DNA of 37,532 bases, taken from NCBI GenBank assembly GCA_016744895.1, contig JADGDK010000014.1, positions 1-37,532 on the forward strand, in the 5' to 3' direction. The DNA is from Campylobacterales bacterium (GTDB lineage Bacteria; Campylobacterota; Campylobacteria; Campylobacterales; QNZT01). The notes below the pieces were generated by a model, which saw only the letters and a program-made list of their open reading frames with translations, had not been told where the DNA came from and did no database searches. This document shows, one piece after another, positions 7,663-15,190 of this stretch (position 1 is its first letter; each line of letters opens with the position of its first letter). Position numbers and translations under genes: made by a program.

Positions 7663-7762
7663 AAGAAGCTCCTTACTGAATGTAAATGTTGTTAACAATA
7701 TATCGGTAATTGTGCTATAAACATTACACAGAGTTTTTGTAAAATAGGCTAAAGGAGATATT

Positions 7763-8692
7763 ATGAGAAAAGATGTTTTAATTGTGTTACTGCTGATTTT
7801 GAGCGGTATTTTATATCTAAATGGGGAGGGAAGAAAAGTGGAGTTTAAAAAATTAAATGAACAAGAGGCGAGGGTGATTGTCCATAAAGGCACAGAAGCA
7901 CCATATACCGGAAAGTATGATAAGTTTTATGAAAAAGGTACTTATACGTGTAAAAGATGTGGTACACCACTTTATAATTCATCTGATAAGTTTAGTTCAG
8001 GTTGTGGCTGGCCTAGTTTTGATGATGAGATTGAAGGTGCTGTCAAAAGAGTACCTGATGCAGATGGTAGACGTGTAGAGATTGTATGTGCAAATTGTGA
8101 CGGACATTTAGGACATGTGTTTGAGGGAGAACAGATGACTCCTAAAAATACAAGACATTGTGTAAACTCAATTTCTATGGACTTTGAACCAGCGACTAAA
8201 AAAAATAGTAAAAAAGCATATTTTGCAGGTGGATGTTTTTGGGGTGTTGAGTACCATTTTGAGAAAGTTCCAGGTGTCATTGCTGCTGATAGTGGATATA
8301 TGGGTGGACATAAAGATGATCCAACATACAAAGAGGTTTGTTATACAGATACGGGACATTTGGAAGTTGTTGAAGTGACTTATGATTCTTCAGTTGTAGA
8401 TTTTGAGACATTAACAAAACTCTTTTTTGAGATCCATGATCCAACACAGGCAAATGGACAAGGCCCGGATATCGGAAGTCAATATCTATCTGCAATTTTT
8501 TACAATGACGAAGAAGAAAAAGTCGCAACTGAAAAATTGATATCGATCTTGGAGTCAAAGGGATTAAAAGTGGCTACTAAGCTAATTGATGCTAAAAAAC
8601 ATCCTTTTTATGCGGCTGAGGATTACCATCAAGATTATTATAAAAAGCATAACAAACAACCGTATTGTCATAGTTATACAAAAAGATTTTAG
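7763..8692 (+). CDS. msrBA: Membrane-anchored MsrB-MsrA methionine sulfoxide reductase fusion
   Basis: A 309-residue bifunctional enzyme that repairs methionine R- and S-sulfoxides. Residues about 5-22 are a hydrophobic signal or anchor, so it likely acts in the periplasm. MsrB comes first (about 45-145): YTCKRCG and CANCDGHLGH supply the four zinc cysteines, and RHCVNS holds the catalytic Cys. MsrA follows (about 150-309): GGCFWGVE holds its catalytic Cys, and the C-terminal half has TGHLEVVEV, HDPTQANGQGPDIGSQY and YHQDYY. Order B-A and a single chain resemble the fused PilB/Msr proteins of pathogens, without their thioredoxin domain. AAAGGAG precedes the ATG. It is divergent from the M6 protease gene, about 100 nt away, and ends at a strong terminator. 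Confidence 0.95.
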   Translation: MRKDVLIVLLLILSGILYLNGEGRKVEFKKLNEQEARVIVHKGTEAPYTGKYDKFYEKGTYTCKRCGTPLYNSSDKFSSGCGWPSFDDEIEGAVKRVPDADGRRVEIVCANCDGHLGHVFEGEQMTPKNTRHCVNSISMDFEPATKKNSKKAYFAGGCFWGVEYHFEKVPGVIAADSGYMGGHKDDPTYKEVCYTDTGHLEVVEVTYDSSVVDFETLTKLFFEIHDPTQANGQGPDIGSQYLSAIFYNDEEEKVATEKLISILESKGLKVATKLIDAKKHPFYAAEDYHQDYYKKHNKQPYCHSYTKRF

Positions 8693-8696
8693 TGGG

Positions 8697-8730
8697 ATAG
8701 GGTGGATAAATTCCACCCTATAAAATTTTT
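8697..8730 (+). terminator. Rho-independent terminator after msrBA
   Basis: ATAGGGTGGA / TCCACCCTAT forms a 10-bp perfect stem with a 5-nt loop, followed by AAAATTTTT. It lies between converging genes, and the T-run overlaps the stop codon of the minus-strand coiled-coil gene. Confidence 0.9.
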
Positions 8731-9478
8731 AGGATAATTTCTCTTTTATTGCTAAAAGTTGTTTTTTAAATTCTCCTATCTTAGCTTCATTCTCTTCTTT
8801 AGAAGCAAGTAATTGATCAAACTCATACTGAAGTTTTTCTCTTAGTGTTGAAACTTTTGTAGTTGCATCTGAGAGTTCATACTCTTTTTTATTAAACAGT
8901 GCTCCTAGTGATGAGATCTTTGATGTGAGATCTAAATTTTCTTGATTTAGTGCTTTTTCTTCACGTTTCATTCCTTCCCACATATCACATTTTTGTTGAT
9001 AGGTATCAGCCAATTCAATTGCATTAGCTTTAAGTGCAGTTTCGTGATTTTCGATTTGTGAAATATCTTCAACGCTTAGAGTAGATTTTAGTTCTTGAAC
9101 TTCACTATTATAGTTGTTAAAGAGATCTTCTTGTTTTTGGTATTTACTTTTTACGCTCTCACCTTCTAGTTCAAGTGTACGAATATTTGATTCAAGGTCA
9201 GAAATCTCATTTTTACGTTTAGTAACTTCAAGGTTTCCTTCATGTAATTTACTACTATAAGTCTCTAGTTCGTTTTCTATTTCACCATTTTTAGATAATA
9301 TCGCACTTGATTCTGTTTCGTGATGTTTGATTTTCCGTTTCAAATTTTTGATATCAGGTTTAAAGAGTTCTCTTGCTTTAAATTTTGTATAGAGATAGCC
9401 AAAAATAAGTCCTGTTCCAAGTGCTAAGCCTAAACAGATTTTCATATCACTTATTAAATCGATTAAAGTACCAGTCAT
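8729..9478 (-). CDS. Inner-membrane-anchored coiled-coil protein (third gene of OmpA module)
   Basis: A 249-residue protein with one N-terminal membrane helix (about 13-29, CLGLALGTGLIFGYLY) followed by a basic patch and roughly 200 residues of charged heptad-like sequence (KNLKRKIKHHETESSA..., LREKLQYEFDQL) typical of a long coiled coil. No enzymatic motif is visible. A good ribosome site (AAAGGAGGG) lies before the ATG, and only 2 nt separate it from the upstream gene. The positive-inside rule (KFKAR after the helix) puts the coiled coil in the cytoplasm. Annotation pipelines may call such proteins chromosome-segregation ATPase-like, but no Walker motif is present. With the two upstream genes it seems to form one functional unit; the function is unknown. 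Confidence 0.8.
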   Translation of the reverse strand: MTGTLIDLISDMKICLGLALGTGLIFGYLYTKFKARELFKPDIKNLKRKIKHHETESSAILSKNGEIENELETYSSKLHEGNLEVTKRKNEISDLESNIRTLELEGESVKSKYQKQEDLFNNYNSEVQELKSTLSVEDISQIENHETALKANAIELADTYQQKCDMWEGMKREEKALNQENLDLTSKISSLGALFNKKEYELSDATTKVSTLREKLQYEFDQLLASKEENEAKIGEFKKQLLAIKEKLS

Positions 9479-9480
9479 GA

Positions 9481-10317
9481 CTATTTCCCTCCTTTAATAT
9501 ATTGTGCACTTTTACTAAAGAGTTTTTGTATTAAATTTTCAAAGAAACTCTTTTCTTCGTTTTTATTGATGATTTTATCAATAGTATCAAAGTCTATACC
9601 TTCTTGTGCATCCATCTTTTCATTGACATAATTAACTGCATATTGGTAATTTAAAGCTTTACGTTTGGTTGACTCTACGTCATTACGAATTTCTGCTCTT
9701 TTTGTAGAAAACTCATCTTCAATTGCTTTTATTTTGTCAAGTTCTATATTGATTTCTTGTTCTTTACTAGAGATATTTTTATTTTCATTTGTAGCTTTTG
9801 TATTATGAGCTTCTCTTTCAGAAGTAAGATATGATACTTGCTCTCTTAGAGTTTCAATTTCCCCTGTTTTTTGAGCGATATTATCTTCATACTGTACAAT
9901 TGTATTTTGACTCTCTTGTATTCCTGCTTTTTGTGAATTTAAGATATCAAGCTCACCTGTAACATTTTGAATTTTACCATCCATTCCTTCGAGATCAGCC
10001 TCAAGTGCTTTTTGTGAGAGATGAAAGTTTTCTATGTCAGTTTCAAGTTTTTTGCTATGATCTAAGTACTCTTCACTTTGTTTCTGTGCTGAAACAAGTT
10101 TATCTTGAGTATTTGTGAGGTGTCTTGTATTGTTCTCATAATTTACAGAATTGATGTGTAATTCTGAAGCCATATGATCATCTTCTGACATAAGGTCATC
10201 GATGTTTCTTGAGTATTTGGTTCGTGTTGCAGATCGTCTTATAAACCATCCGATAAGAAATCCGATAAGTAGTGCTGCTATCATTAGCAGAAACATATTT
10301 GATACTAGGGCTGACAT
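9481..10317 (-). CDS. Inner-membrane-anchored coiled-coil protein (second gene of OmpA module)
   Basis: A 278-residue protein starting with a membrane helix (about 7-26, NMFLLMIAALLIGFLIGWF) ended by the positive stretch IRRSATRTK. Then comes a long coiled-coil region to about residue 230 (QKSEEYLDHSKKLETDIENF and similar) and a more globular tail, MDAQEGIDFDTIDKIINKNE. The same plan as the next gene (helix, basic stop, coiled coil) suggests paralogy or a matched pair that can form hetero-oligomers. RBS AGAGGAG precedes the ATG; 1 nt separates it from the OmpA-like gene upstream and 2 nt from the gene downstream. The positive-inside rule puts the bulk in the cytoplasm. No known family is recognised. 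Confidence 0.8.
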   Translation of the reverse strand: MSALVSNMFLLMIAALLIGFLIGWFIRRSATRTKYSRNIDDLMSEDDHMASELHINSVNYENNTRHLTNTQDKLVSAQKQSEEYLDHSKKLETDIENFHLSQKALEADLEGMDGKIQNVTGELDILNSQKAGIQESQNTIVQYEDNIAQKTGEIETLREQVSYLTSEREAHNTKATNENKNISSKEQEINIELDKIKAIEDEFSTKRAEIRNDVESTKRKALNYQYAVNYVNEKMDAQEGIDFDTIDKIINKNEEKSFFENLIQKLFSKSAQYIKGGK

Positions 10318-10318
10318 A

Positions 10319-11332
10319 TTATTCTCCTCTCTTTAAATGTATTTCTACTCGTCTATTGATTTTTTCTCTTGGATCAGCACTGACTGGTTTCTCTTCTCCA
10401 TAACCAATTGCTTCGATATTTCTGTTAGAGTTATCATTGTCTAAAAGATAATTTTTTACTGAATCTGCTCTTTTTTGACTAAGTAGTTTGTTGTAATAAT
10501 CATTACCTCCAGCATCAGTATGTCCTTCAACTTTTAGTCCTACCGTACTAGCATCTTTTAATAAAGTGATAACACTATCAAGTACTTTTTTACTTTTTGG
10601 CGTAATATTAGAGCTGTCAAATTCAAAATAGATAGGATTTGCTTTGAGCAGTTTGCTAATCTCATTTTGCGTTTCATCAATTGATGGTGTACTTGGTTTT
10701 TTAACTTCTTGAATTACGATTTTTGGTGCTACTGATGTAAGATTTTCCATTTTATAAGTTTCTGGATCAAAAGCTGTCAAAAGTCCATTAAGCGTGTTCA
10801 TCTCTTCTTCATTTTTAAGTTCACCTTCGAGATTAAAAAGTTTACTGTCTATAACAATAGAACCATTTTTAACTTCGTGATCTTTTAAAAATGCAGCAAC
10901 TTTTAATGCATCTGCCTGCCAAGAAGCTTCTTTTGTATTTTTATCAAAGGAAAGATCCTGCGTACAATCGTCAGCTGGACAATATGTCAAGATAAACTCT
11001 TCAAGAGCGTCTGTTTTATCTTGTGAAGCAAGTTTTGCACTAAGCTTAGTTGTATCTTTGACACTATATGAAAACATAGGTTCGTCAAGCTCTACAATGG
11101 TTACTGGTTCTGGTTGTTTTACTTCCTCCACAACAATTGCAGGAGCAGGTTCTTCTTCTTTTATGATTGTAGCTGGCTTTGATGCAGCAGGTGTGATAGT
11201 TTGCAGTGTTGTGTCATTTTCTGCAATTTGATTATATTTAAGTGACAGTGCAGTTTTATTTTCATTAACACACATAAATGTTAAAAATGCACCTACTAAC
11301 AGCCCGAGTAGTAGGATGAGTTTACTTCCCAT
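10319..11332 (-). CDS. OmpA-like peptidoglycan-binding protein (first gene of coiled-coil module)
   Basis: 337 residues. An N-terminal hydrophobic helix (about 4-21) acts as an anchor or signal; the sequence before Cys21 (FLTFM) is not a good lipobox. A Pro/Glu/Val-rich periplasmic linker follows (about 48-85). The middle region (about 95-195), with two Cys spaced five apart (YCPADDC) and the pattern GSIVIDSKLFNLEGELKNEE, resembles BON-type modules. The C-terminal OmpA domain (about 225-337) has YFEFDSSNITPKSKKVLD, VEGHTDAGGNDYYN, LSQKRADSVKNYL and INRRVEIHL, including the Asp and Arg that bind meso-diaminopimelate. It is likely anchored in the inner membrane and grips peptidoglycan. It heads a tight operon with two coiled-coil membrane proteins; CAGGAG precedes the ATG. 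Confidence 0.85.
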   Translation of the reverse strand: MGSKLILLLGLLVGAFLTFMCVNENKTALSLKYNQIAENDTTLQTITPAASKPATIIKEEEPAPAIVVEEVKQPEPVTIVELDEPMFSYSVKDTTKLSAKLASQDKTDALEEFILTYCPADDCTQDLSFDKNTKEASWQADALKVAAFLKDHEVKNGSIVIDSKLFNLEGELKNEEEMNTLNGLLTAFDPETYKMENLTSVAPKIVIQEVKKPSTPSIDETQNEISKLLKANPIYFEFDSSNITPKSKKVLDSVITLLKDASTVGLKVEGHTDAGGNDYYNKLLSQKRADSVKNYLLDNDNSNRNIEAIGYGEEKPVSADPREKINRRVEIHLKRGE

Positions 11333-11368
11333 GATAGCTCCTGTTATAAATTAAAGTTATATGAAGAA

Positions 11369-11374
11369 ATTATA
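11369..11374 (-). promoter_or_regulatory. Likely -10 box of the OmpA/coiled-coil operon
   Basis: TGTATAATTT reads on the minus strand about 37 nt before the OmpA-like ATG, giving a perfect TATAAT. No clear -35 is visible. It gives the operon its own start, separate from chaA. Confidence 0.5.
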
Positions 11375-11405
11375 CATCATATAACCTTTGAGTGTATACC
11401 TTTTA

Positions 11406-12488
11406 TTAGACAAACATTAAGAAGAAAAATACGATAAAAATCACCAGATGAACAAAGCCCTCTAGCATATTAGTTTCACCATCGTTAAAGTGGATAATTC
11501 CTGCGAGAATTGTAAGTCCTAACATAATTCCTTGTACAGGGGTAATTGCTAAATCTATGTCCATTCCCATGATTTTACCCACAATGAGGATTGCTGGAAT
11601 AGTCATCAAAACTGTTGCTAAACTTGCACCTACAGCAATGTTAACAACAGTTTGCATGTTGTTATTTGATGCAGCTCTGACAGCTGTTATAAGCTCAGGT
11701 GATGCGGAAATAAGTGCGACTGAAAATGCACCAAGAGCTAACGGTAATCCGAGCGTTTCAAGATTGTTTGACATAAAGACTGCAAGTACTTCTGATAAGA
11801 GACCGATCATAATAATTGAAAGTATTAATATCCCTGCATGGTAAGCTCCATTAATACTTTCTCTATCTTCTGTATGTACACCGTGTCCAGTACTAGAATT
11901 GCCATCGTTGTATTCAAAAAAGTATCGATGTTCGTTGAGTTGAATTCTTGTAAATATTACATAAAGCAAGATAAACATTACAATAGTAAAATTCATATAC
12001 ATATTCATATGTGCATTATCTATAAAATGCGGTAGTACCATAGCAATTCCAATTGAAACTAAGATCATAGACATGTATGAGTTGGTTGAATCAACATTGT
12101 ATTGTTGCTCTCCATGTTTAATTCCCCCAATAATCGCTGCGATTCCAAGCAAGCCATTGACATCAAGCATAACAGCTGAATAGATTGTATCGCGAGCTAA
12201 TGTTGGATTTTCTGAATGGGTCATCATGATTACGATGATAAGTATCTCAACAATGACAGCAGCACTTGTGAGGATGAGTGTTCCGTAAGGCTCCCCATAT
12301 TTGTGTGCTAGTATCTCTGCATGATGTGCTACATTGAGTGCAGAATAGATAATAACAGCAAAGGCAACTATAAAACCGATGATATTACCACTCATAGTAT
12401 GTGCGATTGTGTGTTCAAGGGGCATTAAAATTGCCAAAGCGATTATTGAAACAAAGAGTGGATACTCTTTAAGAAATTTTTTTAACAT
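11406..12488 (-). CDS. chaA: Calcium/proton antiporter ChaA
   Basis: A 360-residue integral membrane protein with about ten or eleven hydrophobic segments. Two halves carry the diagnostic acidic repeats of the CaCA exchanger superfamily: LNVAHHAEILAHKYGEPYGT followed by VIVEILI in the first, and GAFSVALISASPELITAVRA in the second. ChaA exports Ca2+ (and in E. coli Na+/K+) against protons at the inner membrane. A central hydrophilic loop of about 25 residues (NEHRYFFEYNDGNSSTGHG) contains histidines. It starts 55 nt downstream of the multiheme cytochrome stop on the same strand, with a 14-bp hairpin between them whose 3' arm covers its ribosome-site region. Confidence 0.9.
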   Translation of the reverse strand: MLKKFLKEYPLFVSIIALAILMPLEHTIAHTMSGNIIGFIVAFAVIIYSALNVAHHAEILAHKYGEPYGTLILTSAAVIVEILIIVIMMTHSENPTLARDTIYSAVMLDVNGLLGIAAIIGGIKHGEQQYNVDSTNSYMSMILVSIGIAMVLPHFIDNAHMNMYMNFTIVMFILLYVIFTRIQLNEHRYFFEYNDGNSSTGHGVHTEDRESINGAYHAGILILSIIMIGLLSEVLAVFMSNNLETLGLPLALGAFSVALISASPELITAVRAASNNNMQTVVNIAVGASLATVLMTIPAILIVGKIMGMDIDLAITPVQGIMLGLTILAGIIHFNDGETNMLEGFVHLVIFIVFFFLMFV

Positions 12489-12498
12489 TTGTATAACC

Positions 12499-12536
12499 TT
12501 AGAAATATTTGACCAAAGTTTATCAAATATTTCTAA
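12499..12536 (-). promoter_or_regulatory. Perfect 14-bp intercistronic hairpin before chaA
   Basis: TTAGAAATATTTGA and TCAAATATTTCTAA are exact complements around a 10-nt loop, between the cytochrome stop and the chaA start. In the minus-strand RNA the 3' arm ends at the TAAGG that precedes chaA, so the stem could hide the ribosome site. There is no T-run after it, so it is a poor terminator. Confidence 0.55.
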
Positions 12537-12543
12537 AAGTGTA

Positions 12544-14916
12544 TTACTTTTTGCGTCTTCTTAACCAAAACCATACAATTAAACCACCTATTACAAGTGG
12601 TAGAAGCACTTGTACCCATGCTCCGATATTTAAAAGTTTATTTAAAATATCTCCATGCATCTTTTTATCTATCTTTACCCCAGCCATATTAGCAGCATGT
12701 GTCATGGCTGAAACTGCAAGATTTCCTTCAGGAATACTTTGATGACAGCTAAGACACATACCTCGACGATCAAGTTTTGCTCTTGTTTCATTATCAAGTG
12801 CAGCGGAGAGTTTCCAGTGATTTCCAACGGTCTGTACTTGGGTGCCATTTTCATCTATCATTACAGAGTAGTCATGTTTTAGATTTGCAATGGCAGGAAT
12901 CTGTTCATCAATTTGTTTAGGGAGGACTTTTTGATCTGCGGTCATTAAATCAGTAATTGTTGTTTTAGTTTGATCTGCAAAATATTTTCCACCATTAATA
13001 CCATAACCCATAGCTTTTGCACTGGTATGACAGCTCTCACATGGTCGAGGTTTTTTGCTAATAGTATGTGGTTGTACAGGAGACATGGTGATAGAGTTGA
13101 TACCCTCTTTGCCAGCACCTTCGACATTTGGTATTTTCCAGATATGGTTTTGAAGTAGGGCATTTCCTTTTTTACCGATTACGGTTAGTGTGACTTGACA
13201 TCCAGGAATCGTAGGAGAAACACGTCCCTCTCCATTTCTACTGAGTGCTGGATCTTCCCATCTTAGATAGGATCTTGTTTCAGTTACTTTTCCATCAACA
13301 AGAAAGTTTTTAAGATCATCTATTTCTCCAGTTTTACCATTGACATGGGCTTTAGATGCCGCAAGATAATCTGGATTTTGATTTCCATTTGAGTAGTCTA
13401 TTTTTACATGGCATCCATAACATTGAGGAGCCCACGTGGCATGACATGTGTAGCACTCTAATTTGTCAGTATGTGCTTTGATTTGATCCATGGCAACCAA
13501 TCCCTCTTTGGAGATTTTGTCATCCTTTTTGAGCTTTTTAAGTGGGGTGAGTGTGATATCTTTTCCACTTGCTAGATGCATGACAACATGGTTACCTTTT
13601 TTGACCGCTTTTGTGAGTGGGTTTCCACGTGCTGAAAGTAAAAAACCATCACCTTTATCTTTAGGAATAGAACCCTGTTTAAGATACTCTGCAAGAGTTT
13701 TAGTTGTTCCTCTTGCTTTTCCCGCTTTGGGTTTAGTATCAAATTCATCACTATAGCCTAGTGGTAATTCCCAAGGGTATTTATCTGTAGTACCATGGCA
13801 GTCTTGACACTCAATCTCAACAGCGCCTAAGTTTGCTCCTCTAAAAAATCCATCTCCGTGCATGTCATTTGATGTGTGACAGTCTTGACAAAGCATACCT
13901 TTGGAGTAGTGTATATCTTCTGTTAGATGTAGATAGCGTTTGGTATGTAGTTTTGGTTGTCCGTTTCCATCTTTGTCAAATGTCGCTTTGTATTCTGTTT
14001 CCATAAGCCCTTGATAAGATACACCGATTCGTTTTCCTCTGTTATGACAAGTGGTACAAGTCTCTACTGGAATACCAGAATAGTTTATATCATGTACTTT
14101 GACTTTTGTTTTTCTTGAGGATTGGATAGAGTGGATAAGCATATGTCCATCTTCAGTTTTTGAGATACTTTTATCTTTTCCTTCGTATAGTCCAGCATTG
14201 GAGTAGGGGATATGACATGAAGCACAACCAAGACCTCGATAATCACCTCTTTTTTTACGACCTTTCCCACTGGTATGACATCGTAAACACTCTTGACGAA
14301 GATAAGTATAAACAGAGAGACTAGGATCTTTTTCAATTTCATCAGCGGTTGGTGCAGCTGGAAGCTCTTTAGTCTCTTTTGGAAAACCTTGAGGTTCTAG
14401 CTCTGCAAGCTCTTCCATATATTTTTTATAGGTTTCAGTACCTAAACGTTTATGTGGATCAGGAGATTTTCCACCAAAATTTGTGTATGTATGTTCATAT
14501 CCATCTTTTCCACCAAAACCCCAAAGCGCACCATGTATTTTACCTTGTTCTGTTGCCATGAGATTGTTAAACTGTGCACTGACTTGTTCTTGGTGACACA
14601 TTCCACATGTGTTTTCATTAATCCATGCACTTGCAGGATAGGGGTAAAACTCTTTAGGCCCTTTATGGCTTTTAAAGTAGCCAATCGTGCCACTATGAGA
14701 CTTTTCTTTATTTTTTTCTTTTGGATTACCCCCATGACAAACAATACAGTCGTTTCCTTTTGCTCCAGCTTTTTCAGCAACTTTTAAAATTTCTTTCATC
14801 ATATCAGAGTTTCTGTCTCTGATATCAGCGATGCCAGTGTGACACTCTAGACATGTATTTTGATTTGCAAAAAGTATCGTTATAGATAGAAATAGTAAGA
14901 TAGAAATAGTTCTCAT
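12544..14916 (-). CDS. Dodecaheme c-type cytochrome with C-terminal membrane anchor
   Basis: A 790-residue protein with a signal peptide (MRTISILLFLSITILFAN). Twelve CXXCH heme sites can be counted in order: CLECH, CIVCH, CGMCH, CLRCH, CASCH, CTTCH, CQDCH, CQDCH, CYTCH, CYGCH, CESCH, CLSCH. A single hydrophobic helix near the C-terminus (VLLPLVIGGLIVWFWL) ends in RRRKK, so the heme domain faces the periplasm and the tail sits in the cytosol. A gap of about 150 residues without hemes (about 350-490) and another of about 130 (about 530-655) could house a substrate-binding region. It does not match NrfA, Hao or octaheme tetrathionate reductase in heme number. No partner oxidoreductase or quinol subunit lies next to it. 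Likely a periplasmic electron-transfer or multiheme reductase subunit; the substrate is unknown. Confidence 0.9.
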   Translation of the reverse strand: MRTISILLFLSITILFANQNTCLECHTGIADIRDRNSDMMKEILKVAEKAGAKGNDCIVCHGGNPKEKNKEKSHSGTIGYFKSHKGPKEFYPYPASAWINENTCGMCHQEQVSAQFNNLMATEQGKIHGALWGFGGKDGYEHTYTNFGGKSPDPHKRLGTETYKKYMEELAELEPQGFPKETKELPAAPTADEIEKDPSLSVYTYLRQECLRCHTSGKGRKKRGDYRGLGCASCHIPYSNAGLYEGKDKSISKTEDGHMLIHSIQSSRKTKVKVHDINYSGIPVETCTTCHNRGKRIGVSYQGLMETEYKATFDKDGNGQPKLHTKRYLHLTEDIHYSKGMLCQDCHTSNDMHGDGFFRGANLGAVEIECQDCHGTTDKYPWELPLGYSDEFDTKPKAGKARGTTKTLAEYLKQGSIPKDKGDGFLLSARGNPLTKAVKKGNHVVMHLASGKDITLTPLKKLKKDDKISKEGLVAMDQIKAHTDKLECYTCHATWAPQCYGCHVKIDYSNGNQNPDYLAASKAHVNGKTGEIDDLKNFLVDGKVTETRSYLRWEDPALSRNGEGRVSPTIPGCQVTLTVIGKKGNALLQNHIWKIPNVEGAGKEGINSITMSPVQPHTISKKPRPCESCHTSAKAMGYGINGGKYFADQTKTTITDLMTADQKVLPKQIDEQIPAIANLKHDYSVMIDENGTQVQTVGNHWKLSAALDNETRAKLDRRGMCLSCHQSIPEGNLAVSAMTHAANMAGVKIDKKMHGDILNKLLNIGAWVQVLLPLVIGGLIVWFWLRRRKK

Positions 14917-14946
14917 TTAATTGTGTCTCCTCGCAATTATTTTATA

Positions 14947-14952
14947 AGTATA
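14947..14952 (-). promoter_or_regulatory. Likely -10 box of the multiheme cytochrome gene
   Basis: Minus-strand TGCTATACT, 31 nt before the ATG, supplies a TATACT -10 with an extended TGC. A GAGGAG ribosome site lies between it and the ATG. Confidence 0.4.
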
Positions 14953-14990
14953 GCAAATAATCAAGAAAAGTTTAGTATTAGATTCAAAGT

Positions 14991-14997
14991 GGGGGGG
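14991..14997. repeat. G7 homopolymer in the cytochrome upstream region
   Basis: Seven consecutive G on the + strand in otherwise AT-rich intergenic DNA, about 75 nt upstream of the cytochrome start and about 40 nt behind its presumed -10. Confidence 0.9.
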
Positions 14998-15086
14998 TGC
15001 ATAAGTAATATTTATGTAAACGGCGTTATTACGGAGTCTTGTACGTCATCATCTGGTTCAGTATAGTTTTTATAAGAGGATAAAAA

Positions 15087-15137
15087 ATGAGTAAGAAAAT
15101 AAAGTTATTAGATGTCACCATTCAATGTATAAGATAG
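15087..15137 (+). other. Tiny ORF upstream of pssA-like gene
   Basis: ATG after AAGAGGA, reading MSKKIKLLDVTIQCIR and stop. The first ten residues resemble the start of HMGL-like aldolase/synthase proteins (LLDxTLRDG), so it may be a fragment of a lost gene. It ends before the TATAAT promoter of the next gene, so it is not that gene's leader peptide. Confidence 0.2.
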
Positions 15138-15148
15138 TAAAGATTTGG

Positions 15149-15154
15149 TATAAT
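15149..15154 (+). promoter_or_regulatory. Likely -10 box of the pssA-like gene
   Basis: TTGGTATAATTTCGG contains a perfect TATAAT with TTGG just before it, about 37 nt before the ATG at 15191. Confidence 0.55.
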
Positions 15155-15190
15155 TTCGGATTATATATATTCTCAAAGGTTTAAAGTCTC

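Noticed and set aside
7663-7893. 77-residue N-terminal extension of the M6 protease ORF
   Set aside because: It lies antisense to the msrBA start and in the divergent promoter; TTG 7662 has a good AAGGAG and opens directly into a lipoprotein signal.
7878-8558. Several ORFs overlapping msrBA in other frames
   Set aside because: All lie within a clearly conserved bifunctional Msr gene and have no own features.
12945-14787. ORFs of 60-112 residues on both strands inside the cytochrome
   Set aside because: Shadows of the 12-heme frame; the heme motifs fix the true frame.
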